A stretch of DNA of 29,979 bases. It comes from Butyrivibrio sp. UBA3740. Lineage in GTDB: Bacteria; Bacillota; Clostridia; Lachnospirales; Lachnospiraceae. Position numbers and translations under genes: made by a program. How positions within the stretch are numbered: position 1 is the first letter of the stretch; every line of letters begins with the position of its first letter. Location of the stretch: contig DFGW01000146.1 in assembly GCA_002372465.1 (NCBI GenBank), positions 1 to 29,979 of the forward strand, given 5' to 3'. Shown here in pieces: positions 22,924 to 29,979 of this stretch. Under the pieces are notes generated by a model that saw nothing but the letters and a program-made list of their open reading frames with translations, had not been told where the DNA came from and searched no databases.

Positions 22924-24955
22924 GGTGCTTATTTTTGGCGGAACCACAGAGGGAAGGATCCTGTCGGATCAGCTCAGGAAAGCAAAAGTCCCCCACGTGG
23001 TCAGCGTGGCAACTGAATACGGACTTCAGATCCTTAAGGACAGCGGGGAGGACAGTATCATCCAGGGGAGAAAGGGAGCGGTTCAGATAGCTGAGCTCAT
23101 AAAAGGTGAGGGCTATACTCTTGTTGTTGATGCCACACATCCCTTTGCAACTCTTGCTTCCTGTGAGATCAGAAAGGCCTGTGAAGTGACAGGGACAGAT
23201 TATATGAGACTTTGCAGGGATACAGGCTCTGACCTTGATCCGGATGATAGCATAGTCTATGTGAATGACCTTGATGAGGCAATTTCCGAGCTTAATAAGA
23301 CAGATGGAAACATCCTTCTCCTTACAGGGAGCAGGGATCTTCAAAAGATCACTTCAGGCCTTAATGACATTTCAAGGGTTTATGTAAGGGTGCTTCCTGA
23401 TACAGAGAGCCTTAAAAAGTGTGAGCTTGCAGGGCTAAAGGGCAGGCAGATAATTGCCATGCAGGGACCGTTTTCTACGCAGATGAACGAAGCTCTTTTC
23501 AGGGAAACGGGCGCGAAGATCATTCTCACCAAGGAAAGCGGAAAAGCAGGAGGCTTTGATGAAAAGCTAGAAGCAGCAGGAAACTGTGGGATAAAAGCAG
23601 TCGTTCTAAAAAGCCCTGAGATACAGGTTTCAAATGGCAAGAGCTATACTTTGTATGAAATTTTAGCTCGCCTTACAGGCGAAGGCAGGTCCGGCATTAC
23701 ATTGGCAGGAATAGGGCCGGGGAATCCGGATCTTTTTACAAAGGAGCTTGAAAATGCGCTAAGGAGTGCGGATGTGATATTCGGAGCAGCTTCAGTAATT
23801 GATGCTATCGAGCTTGCAGAAATTATTGATGTGCCTAAAGTGCCAATGTATAAAGGCGAGGATATCCTTGGCTATCTTAATGAGCACCCTCAATATGCCC
23901 ATCCGATAGCTCTTTATTCAGGGGATGTAAGCCTATGTAGCGGCGCAAGGAAAGCTGCACAGATTTTTGATGCAGCAGGATATAGCATAAGGATCATTTC
24001 AGGTATATCCTCTGTTAATCTCTTTGCCAAGGTGCTTGGAATCGGGCTGGAGGACGTGAAGATCCTTAGTGCCCATGGAAGAAAATGCAATGTCAAAGGC
24101 CGGGTATCAAGGAATGAGAATTGCATTATCCTTCCATCAAACACGCAGCATGCTGAGGAGATCTGCAGCTCATTAGCGGCAGTAGCAGACAGGATCATCA
24201 TCGGTTATGAGCTTGGAAATTCAGAAGAGAAAATCTTTAGCTACCTTCCGGAAAATGGCTGTAAGGAAGAGAAACCTGCAGAAGGAGATAGATCTTTTCA
24301 GGAAAAGAAGGCGCTTAGTAAACTGCCGGGACGGTGCCTTATTTATGCACACAACAGTAATGCAAGGAATTTTAAACCAGCTGCTGGTCTTAGGGATGAA
24401 GAGATAATTAGGGGGAGTGCTCCAATGACCAAGGAGGAGATAAGAGCTCTTTCCATGAGAAAGCTTGCCCTTACCGGGGATGCTGTATTTTACGACATCG
24501 GGGCGGGAACAGGGTCAGTTTCTCTTGAAGCTGCAATCCTTTCCCCTGATATACAGGTCTTTTCCATTGAAAAGAACTCTGATGCCCTTGAACTTTTAAA
24601 GAGAAACAAGGAGCACTTTGCTGTAGATAACATGGAGATCGTAAGTGGAAGTGCACCTGATGCATTAAAAGAACTTCCTGCTCCCACACATGTTTTTATA
24701 GGAGGGAGCGGTGGAAATCTTAAGGATATACTTCTGGCAGTTTATGAAAAGAACGAGCTGGCAAAGATAGTGATAAATGCTGTTACGGCGGAGACCTTTA
24801 AGGAGGCCATGGACTTCCTGGAAGAGGAAAAGGACATGTCCTGCGACCTTATCCAGGTCTTTGTCAGCAGATACAAAGAGGTGGGCAGCTACCACATGGC
24901 TGATGCCATAAATCCTGTTTATATCATTACCCTTATGAAAGGGGATAAAAAGTGA
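22913..24955 (+). CDS. Fusion of cobalt-precorrin-6A reductase with precorrin-6Y-type C5/C15 methyltransferase/decarboxylase (CbiJ-CbiE-CbiT)
   Basis: One 680-residue protein covers three consecutive steps. Residues about 1-252 are CbiJ/CobK, the NAD(P)H-dependent reductase: VLIFGGTTEGRILS, VVDATHPFA, LTGSRDL and AMQGPFS. Residues about 260-460 are CbiE, a tetrapyrrole methylase: LAGIGPGNPDLFT, YSGDVSLCSGA, and ILSAHGRK. After a charged linker, residues about 500-680 are CbiT, with APMTKEEIRALSMRKL, the SAM site DIGAGTGSVSLEAA, and HVFIGGSGGN. The start is GTG at 22913, within the end of cbiH. The CbiE-CbiT pairing is the known CobL/CbiET layout; joining CbiJ in front is less common. All expected motifs appear intact. 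Confidence 0.92.
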   Translation: MKDKVLIFGGTTEGRILSDQLRKAKVPHVVSVATEYGLQILKDSGEDSIIQGRKGAVQIAELIKGEGYTLVVDATHPFATLASCEIRKACEVTGTDYMRLCRDTGSDLDPDDSIVYVNDLDEAISELNKTDGNILLLTGSRDLQKITSGLNDISRVYVRVLPDTESLKKCELAGLKGRQIIAMQGPFSTQMNEALFRETGAKIILTKESGKAGGFDEKLEAAGNCGIKAVVLKSPEIQVSNGKSYTLYEILARLTGEGRSGITLAGIGPGNPDLFTKELENALRSADVIFGAASVIDAIELAEIIDVPKVPMYKGEDILGYLNEHPQYAHPIALYSGDVSLCSGARKAAQIFDAAGYSIRIISGISSVNLFAKVLGIGLEDVKILSAHGRKCNVKGRVSRNENCIILPSNTQHAEEICSSLAAVADRIIIGYELGNSEEKIFSYLPENGCKEEKPAEGDRSFQEKKALSKLPGRCLIYAHNSNARNFKPAAGLRDEEIIRGSAPMTKEEIRALSMRKLALTGDAVFYDIGAGTGSVSLEAAILSPDIQVFSIEKNSDALELLKRNKEHFAVDNMEIVSGSAPDALKELPAPTHVFIGGSGGNLKDILLAVYEKNELAKIVINAVTAETFKEAMDFLEEEKDMSCDLIQVFVSRYKEVGSYHMADAINPVYIITLMKGDKK

Positions 24956-26352
24956 GTGATTCAAGGTCCTTCAGACGAATAATGATATGTGCTCCGGGAA
25001 GCGGAAGCGGGAAAACCCTTATTACCTGTGCTCTGATAAGGCTCCTTATGAGAAAGGGCTATTCTCCGGCTTCCTTTAAGTGCGGACCTGACTATATAGA
25101 CCCCATGTTTCATAAAAGCGTTCTGGGGATTCCTTCAAGGAACCTGGACCTGTTCATGGCAGGGAAAGAAGGGGTACTTCACTCACTGTCAAAAGGTTTT
25201 GAGGGCAGGGACTTTGGAATCATTGAGGGGGTCATGGGCTTTTTTGACGGTTCTTCCCCGGCAGGGACTGAAGGATCCTCCTATGAGATAAGCTGCATCA
25301 CAGATACTCCTGCAATTCTGGTGGTCAATACAAAGGGGATGAGCAGCTCTATAATCCCTTTGGTCAAGGGCTTTTGCGAGTATGGTGAGAAGAAGCGGAT
25401 AAAGGGAATAATCCTGAATAACATTTCTCCATCCATCGCAGGAGACATCTCTAACAGGATATTTGAAGAAACCGGAATACCAGTAATCGCATCGTTGCCG
25501 GTTATGAGGGACGCAGGTCTGCAGAGTAGACACCTTGGGCTTGTTCTGCCAAACGAGGTACCGGAGCTTCTTAAGATCATCGACATGGTAGCAGATGAAC
25601 TTGATAAGACTCTGGATTTTACAAAGCTGATAGAGATAGCAGACAAAGCCGGGCACCTTGAAAAATCGGCACAGGATCAGACTGATGGTTATAAGAAGGA
25701 GTGGACTGTCAGAGAAGAGCACGTGCAAGGCAATGAGGGGCAGAAAACTGTCCGCATAGGTATAGCCCGTGATGAAGCTTTTTGCTTCTATTACGAGGAC
25801 AACCTGGAACTATTGCAGGAGCTTGGAGCGCAGATAGTTTTCTTTTCTCCGATACATGATGAGAAGATCCCTGAAGTGGACAGGCTTATCCTGGGGGGAG
25901 GCTATCCTGAACTCTATGCAAAAGAGCTGTCGCAAAATCTGACCATGCTCCGGAGCATAAGGGATGCTGCTGAAAAAGGAATGCCAATCCTTGCTGAGTG
26001 CGGAGGTTTTCTCTACCTTCTTGAAAGCCTCACAACGCCTGAAGGCGAAGAGTACCGGATGGCCAAAGTACTAAAGGGGAGAGCCCAAATGAGGGATAAG
26101 CTTTCGCACTTTGGATATGTGAATGTGACAAAGAATACTGAAAACAAATTCATAGGTGATAGTGAAGTAATAAAGGGCCATGAGTTTCATTACTATGAAG
26201 CCACGGATGAAGGCGACATCTGCCTTATAAGCAAGCCTTCAGGGAAGAGAAGCTGGAGGGGGTATCAGGCATATAAGAATGTTTTTGCCGGATTTGCCCA
26301 TCTCTATTACCCTTCCAGCCTGCCCTTTATTAAGAGGTTTATTGATGCCTGA
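24952..26352 (+). CDS. cbiA: Cobyrinate a,c-diamide synthase
   Basis: ATP- and glutamine-dependent amidation of the a and c carboxylates of cobyrinate. The 466-residue protein has a P-loop APGSGSGKT at residues 14-22, then FKCGPDYIDPMFH and GVMGFFDG, all typical of CbiA/CobB. The C-terminal glutamine amidotransferase domain has GGGYPELYA and the nucleophile C350 in LAECGGFLYL. GHEFHYYE and GFAHLYYPS close the domain. The GTG at 24952 overlaps the stop of the preceding gene (GTGA). It overlaps cobT by eight bases. Confidence 0.94.
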   Translation: MSDSRSFRRIMICAPGSGSGKTLITCALIRLLMRKGYSPASFKCGPDYIDPMFHKSVLGIPSRNLDLFMAGKEGVLHSLSKGFEGRDFGIIEGVMGFFDGSSPAGTEGSSYEISCITDTPAILVVNTKGMSSSIIPLVKGFCEYGEKKRIKGIILNNISPSIAGDISNRIFEETGIPVIASLPVMRDAGLQSRHLGLVLPNEVPELLKIIDMVADELDKTLDFTKLIEIADKAGHLEKSAQDQTDGYKKEWTVREEHVQGNEGQKTVRIGIARDEAFCFYYEDNLELLQELGAQIVFFSPIHDEKIPEVDRLILGGGYPELYAKELSQNLTMLRSIRDAAEKGMPILAECGGFLYLLESLTTPEGEEYRMAKVLKGRAQMRDKLSHFGYVNVTKNTENKFIGDSEVIKGHEFHYYEATDEGDICLISKPSGKRSWRGYQAYKNVFAGFAHLYYPSSLPFIKRFIDA

Positions 26353-27427
26353 TAAAGAAAGTTTATTTGAACTGAAGATAGAAAAGCCTGATGAAAAGAT
26401 CTTTTGCAAAATAAAGGAGAACTGGGATAAAGTCTCTAAACCCATAGACGGTCTGGGAGACTTTGAGGAGCTCCTTTGCAGGATCGGAGCAATTCAGGGG
26501 ACTGATAAGCCAAGGACAAGGAACAGGGCATCACTGATTTTTTGTGCAGACAACGGAATTGTGGAGGAAGGGGTGTCCCAGAGTGGGAAAGACATCACAT
26601 ATGCTGTAGCCAAAGCTTTGGGAAATGGCATCAGCAGCGCCTGCCATCTTGGAAGAAAGGCAGGAGTCCGCATTATTCCTGTGGATATCGGAATAGACAC
26701 TGATGAAGAGATCAAAGGAGTCAGGCATCTTAAGGTGACAAAGGGAACAAGGAACTTTCTAAAAGCCCCGGCAATGACAGAGGGCGAAGTTCTTTTGGCC
26801 ATTGAAGCCGGAATGACTCTGGTAAAAGAGCTAAAGGATGCGGGAACAGATATAATCTCCACTGGAGAGATGGGGATTGGAAATACCACCACGTCAGCAG
26901 CCTGCCTGTCAGCACTTCTTTACTGTGACAGTGGCAGTACCACAGGACGGGGCGCAGGTCTTGATGATGCGGGATTTGAAAGAAAGAAAAAGGTGATAGC
27001 AAAGGCTCTTTCACAGTACGACTTTGACACCTGTCCTGACGAAAGTCAGAGGGCCTTTGAGATACTTAGGACCCTTGGTGGCCTTGATATAGCAGCTCTT
27101 GTGGGAACCTTTATAGGAGGTGCAATCAATCATGTTCCCGTTGTCATTGACGGTGTTATAAGCGCCACTGCTGCCTGCCTGGCAGAGGCCATCCTTCCTG
27201 GAACCGGGGACTATATGATAGCATCCCACAGGGGAAGGGAAAAAGGGACTTTACTTGCCCTTGAAAGCCTTGGGCTTAAGCCATACATTGCAGGAAACAT
27301 GGCCCTTGGTGAAGGAACTGGAGCTATGATGCTGTTTCCGCTTCTTGATATGGTGGCGGATTACTATGAGACCGGGGCCAGATTCAGTGATTACGAGATT
27401 GATGAGTACGAGAGGTTTGATAAATGA
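26345..27427 (+). CDS. cobT: Nicotinate-nucleotide:dimethylbenzimidazole phosphoribosyltransferase
   Basis: Activates the lower-ligand base to its alpha-ribotide for nucleotide loop assembly. The 360-residue protein shows PIDGLGDFEELLCRIG near residues 33-48, CADNGIVEEGVSQS at 67-80, GEMGIGNTTTSAA, GRGAGLDD and, near the end, the likely catalytic E323 in ALGEGTGAM. The ATG at 26345 is taken because AAGAGG lies seven bases upstream; a longer reading would start deep in cbiA. No lower-ligand synthesis gene (bluB or bza) is seen nearby, so the base may be scavenged or may not be dimethylbenzimidazole. It overlaps cobU by four bases (ATGA). Confidence 0.94.
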   Translation: MPDKESLFELKIEKPDEKIFCKIKENWDKVSKPIDGLGDFEELLCRIGAIQGTDKPRTRNRASLIFCADNGIVEEGVSQSGKDITYAVAKALGNGISSACHLGRKAGVRIIPVDIGIDTDEEIKGVRHLKVTKGTRNFLKAPAMTEGEVLLAIEAGMTLVKELKDAGTDIISTGEMGIGNTTTSAACLSALLYCDSGSTTGRGAGLDDAGFERKKKVIAKALSQYDFDTCPDESQRAFEILRTLGGLDIAALVGTFIGGAINHVPVVIDGVISATAACLAEAILPGTGDYMIASHRGREKGTLLALESLGLKPYIAGNMALGEGTGAMMLFPLLDMVADYYETGARFSDYEIDEYERFDK

Positions 27428-28062
27428 CCATTCTGATAATAGGAACTCCTGACAGCGGAAAGTCTAAGAAGGCTGAAGCCCTGGCCATGGAGCTTGCTGT
27501 TATTCAAAAGAAATATTACATTGCAACAATGATCCCCTACGGCGAAGAGGGCAAGCGCCGGGTTGAAAAGCATAGAAAGCTACGGGAAGGGAAAGGCTTT
27601 GTGACCATCGAAAGGCCTACAGCAGTTCATGAACTTATCAAAGAAATCCCGGACCTTCAGAACAGCACCTGCCTTTTGGAGTGCATGTCAAACCTCATAG
27701 GTAATGAAATGCATGCCGGATGCACTGACAGTAAGAGACAGGTTTGTGGGCATAAAGAGCAGACAGCGACTGACAATAGCTCTTTTGCTTTGGAGGATGT
27801 CAAAGATCATATTGTAACCTCTGTAATGGAGCTGGCCGGCGCTGCATCAAATATGGTGATTGTCACCAACAGCTTTCCTCTGGAGGATGCTTCCTACGAC
27901 GAGGATACCCGAAAGTATGTGAAGCTTGTGGGACTTGTAAACGAGCTCCTTGCCTCAAGGGTGGACATGGTATATGAGCTTTGTGAGAGCCTGAGCGATG
28001 AGACTTCTAAAGATGCAAATTGGAAAACAAAAGGAGAATGGAAACTTCGTGAAAATAATTAA
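27424..28062 (+). CDS. cobU: Adenosylcobinamide kinase / adenosylcobinamide-phosphate guanylyltransferase (divergent)
   Basis: Phosphorylates adenosylcobinamide and then transfers GMP to it. The 212-residue protein fits CobU in order, but with altered motifs. The P-loop is GTPDSGKSKKAE at residues 7-18, in place of the usual G-G-x-R-SGKS form. YIATMIPYG and VEKHRKLREG follow, with H50 in the place expected for the guanylylated histidine. CLLECMSNLIGNE corresponds to the LLDCLTLW-type segment and IVTNSFPLED to the VSNEVG segment. About 30 polar residues (about 98-127) appear as an insertion. Position between cobT and cobS supports the call strongly. The 3' end overlaps cobS. Confidence 0.85.
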   Translation: MTILIIGTPDSGKSKKAEALAMELAVIQKKYYIATMIPYGEEGKRRVEKHRKLREGKGFVTIERPTAVHELIKEIPDLQNSTCLLECMSNLIGNEMHAGCTDSKRQVCGHKEQTATDNSSFALEDVKDHIVTSVMELAGAASNMVIVTNSFPLEDASYDEDTRKYVKLVGLVNELLASRVDMVYELCESLSDETSKDANWKTKGEWKLRENN

Positions 28063-28834
28063 GAGCATAATAATTTCATTATCCCTGTATTCCAAGATAC
28101 CCATGCCGAGGATCAAATGGGATGAGGACAGCGCAGAGCATGCTATAAGCTTTCTGCCCTTAACGGGGATAGTCATCGGAGGTTTGTCTTACCTTTTCAT
28201 GAAGCTTTCGATTTTCTATGAGCTTCCGGCCGTTTTTGTAACATTGATCCTTACAGTGATTCCGCTTCTTGTAACCGGCGGCTTTCACGTGGATGGCTTT
28301 ATGGATGTTCAGGATGCGCTCCACTCATACCAATCCAAAGAGAAGAAACTGGAGATCATGAAGGATCCCCATATCGGGGCTTTCGCATGTATAAGCGCAG
28401 GGGCAGCTCTTTTGATATGGACAGGATTCTTGTATCTGTTTGTGCAAAAGTGCCTTGAGGCTCAGGACCCCGGGCTAATGATGATCTATTGCCTTTCCTT
28501 TGTTCTGGTCAGGGCCCTTTGCGGAATTACCTGTATTTCTTTTCCTAAGGCGAAGAAAGACGGAATGCTTAGCATGGAAACAAAAAGAAGCGAAAAGGGA
28601 GATGTCTTTTTCCTTGGACTTCAGGCCTTTTTGGCCTTGGGAGCCATGATGCTCATAAGCCGCTATGCCGGGATCATGACTGGAGGAGCGACAGTTCTTT
28701 TCACCTTCTGGTACAGGGAGCTTTGCAAAAGACATTTCGGAGGAGTCACGGGAGATACTGCCGGGTTCTTTGTGGTGATGTGCGAGACTTTACTGGTGGG
28801 GGTGCTTGGTGCCATCAGTTTAACTAATATGTAA
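28049..28834 (+). CDS. cobS: Adenosylcobinamide-GDP ribazoletransferase (cobalamin 5'-phosphate synthase)
   Basis: Membrane enzyme joining adenosylcobinamide-GDP to the alpha-ribotide. The chosen GTG start at 28049 gives 261 residues, the usual length. It follows AAGGAG by 12 bases, somewhat far. An upstream ATG at 27998 would add 17 residues read from cobU and is less likely. The core motif TGGFHVDGFMDVQDAL is at about 76-91 and MKDPHIGAFA at 104-113, both diagnostic. Several hydrophobic segments lie at about 36-52, 60-76 and through the C-terminal half. It overlaps cobU by 14 bases and is followed by cbiB after 17. Confidence 0.92.
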   Translation: MKIIKSIIISLSLYSKIPMPRIKWDEDSAEHAISFLPLTGIVIGGLSYLFMKLSIFYELPAVFVTLILTVIPLLVTGGFHVDGFMDVQDALHSYQSKEKKLEIMKDPHIGAFACISAGAALLIWTGFLYLFVQKCLEAQDPGLMMIYCLSFVLVRALCGITCISFPKAKKDGMLSMETKRSEKGDVFFLGLQAFLALGAMMLISRYAGIMTGGATVLFTFWYRELCKRHFGGVTGDTAGFFVVMCETLLVGVLGAISLTNM

Positions 28835-28851
28835 AGGGGACTGAGGGAGAA

Positions 28852-29841
28852 ATGATCTATCATCTGATAGCTTTTTTTATAGGCTTTGTGCTGGATCAGA
28901 TCATCGGAGATCCGATGAACTTTCCGCATCCCATAAGGCTTATAGGAAGGCTCATTGGCTTTTTTGATAAGAGGTTACTGGGAGATGTTTCCGGGAAAAG
29001 AGATCCCGGAAAAGAAAAGGCTAAAGGCTTTGTGATGTGTCTTTTCATGGTTATCATAACAGGCTTTGCAGTTACAGCGGTGGTGGTGGCTGCATACATG
29101 ATCAATGTGCATGCAGGGATTGCCATAGAGGCTGGTTTAACCTGTTATTGCCTGGCGGCAAAGAGCCTTAAGGATGAGAGCATGAAGGTTTACAGGGCTC
29201 TGAAGGAAGGTACGCTTGAGGATGCCAGAATAGCAGTTTCCATGATAGTTGGAAGGGATACAGCAGGCCTTGACGAGAAGGCTATAGTCAGGGCAACGGT
29301 GGAGACTGTGGCGGAGAATACTTCTGATGGAGTTATTGCGCCGCTCATCTATACCTTTATCGGTGGGCCGATCCTGGGGCTTATATATAAGACCATAAAC
29401 ACCATGGATTCCATGGTGGGGTATCACAATGACAGATATGAGAACTTCGGTTTCGCTGCTGCAAAGCTTGATGATGCTGTGAACTTTCTGCCTGCCAGGA
29501 TAAGTGCTCTGTTTATGATACTGGCTTCTTTTCTTGGTGGCAGGGACTACTCCGGAATGGGAGCTGTAAGGATTTTTAGGAGAGACAGGTACAACCACAA
29601 AAGTCCCAACTCAGCCCAGACAGAAAGTGTCTGTGCCGGAGCCCTGGGCCTTAGGCTTGCCGGAGACGCCAGCTACTTTGGTAAGGTTGTTCATAAGCCA
29701 TATATCGGTGATGCCCTAAGGGAAGAAGAGGTAGAGGATATTCCAAGGAGCTGCAGGCTGATGTATCTGACCTGCTTTTTAACATTGATATTTCTTTTGG
29801 CAGTAGGGATAATAGCTGTTATGCTGATTCCTGGCGGTTGA
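28852..29841 (+). CDS. cbiB: Adenosylcobinamide-phosphate synthase (CbiB/CobD family)
   Basis: Membrane enzyme that attaches (R)-1-amino-2-propanol phosphate, or a related aminoalcohol, to cobyric acid. The 329-residue protein has FVLDQIIGDPMNFPHPIRLIG near residues 12-32, typical of CbiB, then a VGRDTAGLD segment, ETVAENTSDGVIAPL, NTMDSMVGY and the late SPNSAQTESVCAGALGLRL. Hydrophobic segments occur at the N terminus, at about 60-85, 150-170, 215-230 and at the C terminus. GAGGGAG precedes the ATG. It is the last gene seen in the operon, and its final codons lie within a 14-bp repeat array. Confidence 0.94.
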   Translation: MIYHLIAFFIGFVLDQIIGDPMNFPHPIRLIGRLIGFFDKRLLGDVSGKRDPGKEKAKGFVMCLFMVIITGFAVTAVVVAAYMINVHAGIAIEAGLTCYCLAAKSLKDESMKVYRALKEGTLEDARIAVSMIVGRDTAGLDEKAIVRATVETVAENTSDGVIAPLIYTFIGGPILGLIYKTINTMDSMVGYHNDRYENFGFAAAKLDDAVNFLPARISALFMILASFLGGRDYSGMGAVRIFRRDRYNHKSPNSAQTESVCAGALGLRLAGDASYFGKVVHKPYIGDALREEEVEDIPRSCRLMYLTCFLTLIFLLAVGIIAVMLIPGG

Positions 29842-29904
29842 TTTCTGGCAACGAATTGATGGTGGTTGATTCTTGGTGATTCTTGGTGTCTGATTCCTGG
29901 CCTT
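29825..29904. repeat. Degenerate 14-bp tandem repeat across the cbiB stop codon
   Basis: Units begin at 29825, 29839, 29853, 29867 (shortened to 10 bases), 29877 and 29891. Five contain GATTCCTGG, GATTTCTGG or GATTCTTGG; the unit at 29853 is poorly conserved. The first unit encodes the last residues of CbiB and its stop codon. Confidence 0.6.
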
Positions 29905-29906
29905 TA

Positions 29907-29979
29907 GAGCATGCCTTTTTTGATATATGGGGCTAAGGATATGCTTTGATTTTTTCTGAGCATACCTTTGTGATCGTAT
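29907..29979. other. Gene-free end of window with a second direct repeat
   Basis: GAGCATGCCTTTTTTGAT (from 29907) and GAGCATACCTTTGTGAT (from 29958) are similar and 51 bases apart. GG-TATGCT (29937-29945, one bulged A) can pair with AGCATACC (29959-29966). A short T-run follows at most. I see no gene and no convincing terminator for the cobalamin operon before the window ends. Confidence 0.4.

Noticed and set aside
22850..23344. Antisense open frame of 164 codons spanning the cbiH-cbiJ junction
   Set aside because: It covers two well-supported plus-strand genes and shows no family motif.
25189..25728. Antisense open frame of 179 codons within cbiA
   Set aside because: No recognisable domain and no ribosome binding site noticed; cbiA on the plus strand is strongly supported by motifs throughout this stretch.
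29907..29966. Terminator or second cobalamin riboswitch after cbiB
   Set aside because: The only stem is short and bulged without a proper U-run, and no aptamer landmarks such as a B12 box are present before the window ends.

Overview
This window looks like the chromosome of an anaerobic Firmicute of the family Lachnospiraceae, with a Butyrivibrio/Pseudobutyrivibrio-type genome as my best guess. The guess rests on moderate GC content, strong AGGAGG-type ribosome binding sites, the Clostridia order yicC-gmk-rpoZ, a uronate-catabolism gene with catabolite-type operators, and an anaerobic (early cobalt insertion) cobalamin pathway. The genus is inferred, not proven.

Layout: (1) 1-987, minus strand: 5' part of a tagaturonate reductase (uxaB-like) gene, cut by the window edge, with a promoter framed by two LacI/CcpA-type palindromes exactly 60 bp apart. 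(2) 1238-8413, plus strand: a housekeeping run of yicC, gmk, rpoZ, rimO, pgsA, a DEAD-box RNA helicase with a long charged tail, and a voltage-sensor potassium channel with two C-terminal RCK-C domains. A 23-bp hairpin sits between yicC and gmk. (3) 8481-11000: a NagD-type HAD phosphatase followed by ruvA and ruvB. (4) 11003-29841: a large cobalamin operon led by a cobalamin riboswitch with an intrinsic terminator. Its order is cbiK (lipoprotein form), ABC substrate-binding lipoprotein, cbiP, cbiC, cbiD, cbiF, FecCD permease, ABC ATPase with a Cys-rich tail, cbiG, cbiH/cobJ, a cbiJ-cbiE-cbiT fusion, cbiA, cobT, cobU, cobS, cbiB. (5) 29825-29979: degenerate short tandem repeats, no gene seen.

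Together the cobalamin genes cover nearly all steps from cobalt insertion to cobalamin 5'-phosphate, plus a complete ABC importer of the BtuFCD/FecBCD class. Not present here are the C20-methyltransferase CbiL, the corrinoid adenosyltransferase, the L-threonine-phosphate decarboxylase CobD and a CobC-type phosphatase. These must lie elsewhere if the pathway is complete.

The most unusual part is at the operon front. The only cobaltochelatase present carries a lipoprotein signal and a beta-rich N-terminal domain, and the adjacent substrate-binding lipoprotein carries a similar-looking N-terminal domain. The partner ATPase carries a ten-cysteine tail. This suggests a surface-anchored tetrapyrrole or cobalt handling module coupled to import and controlled by the same riboswitch as biosynthesis. 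An in-frame internal ATG with an upstream GGAG in cbiK could also give a cytoplasmic form. These ideas are inferences from sequence.
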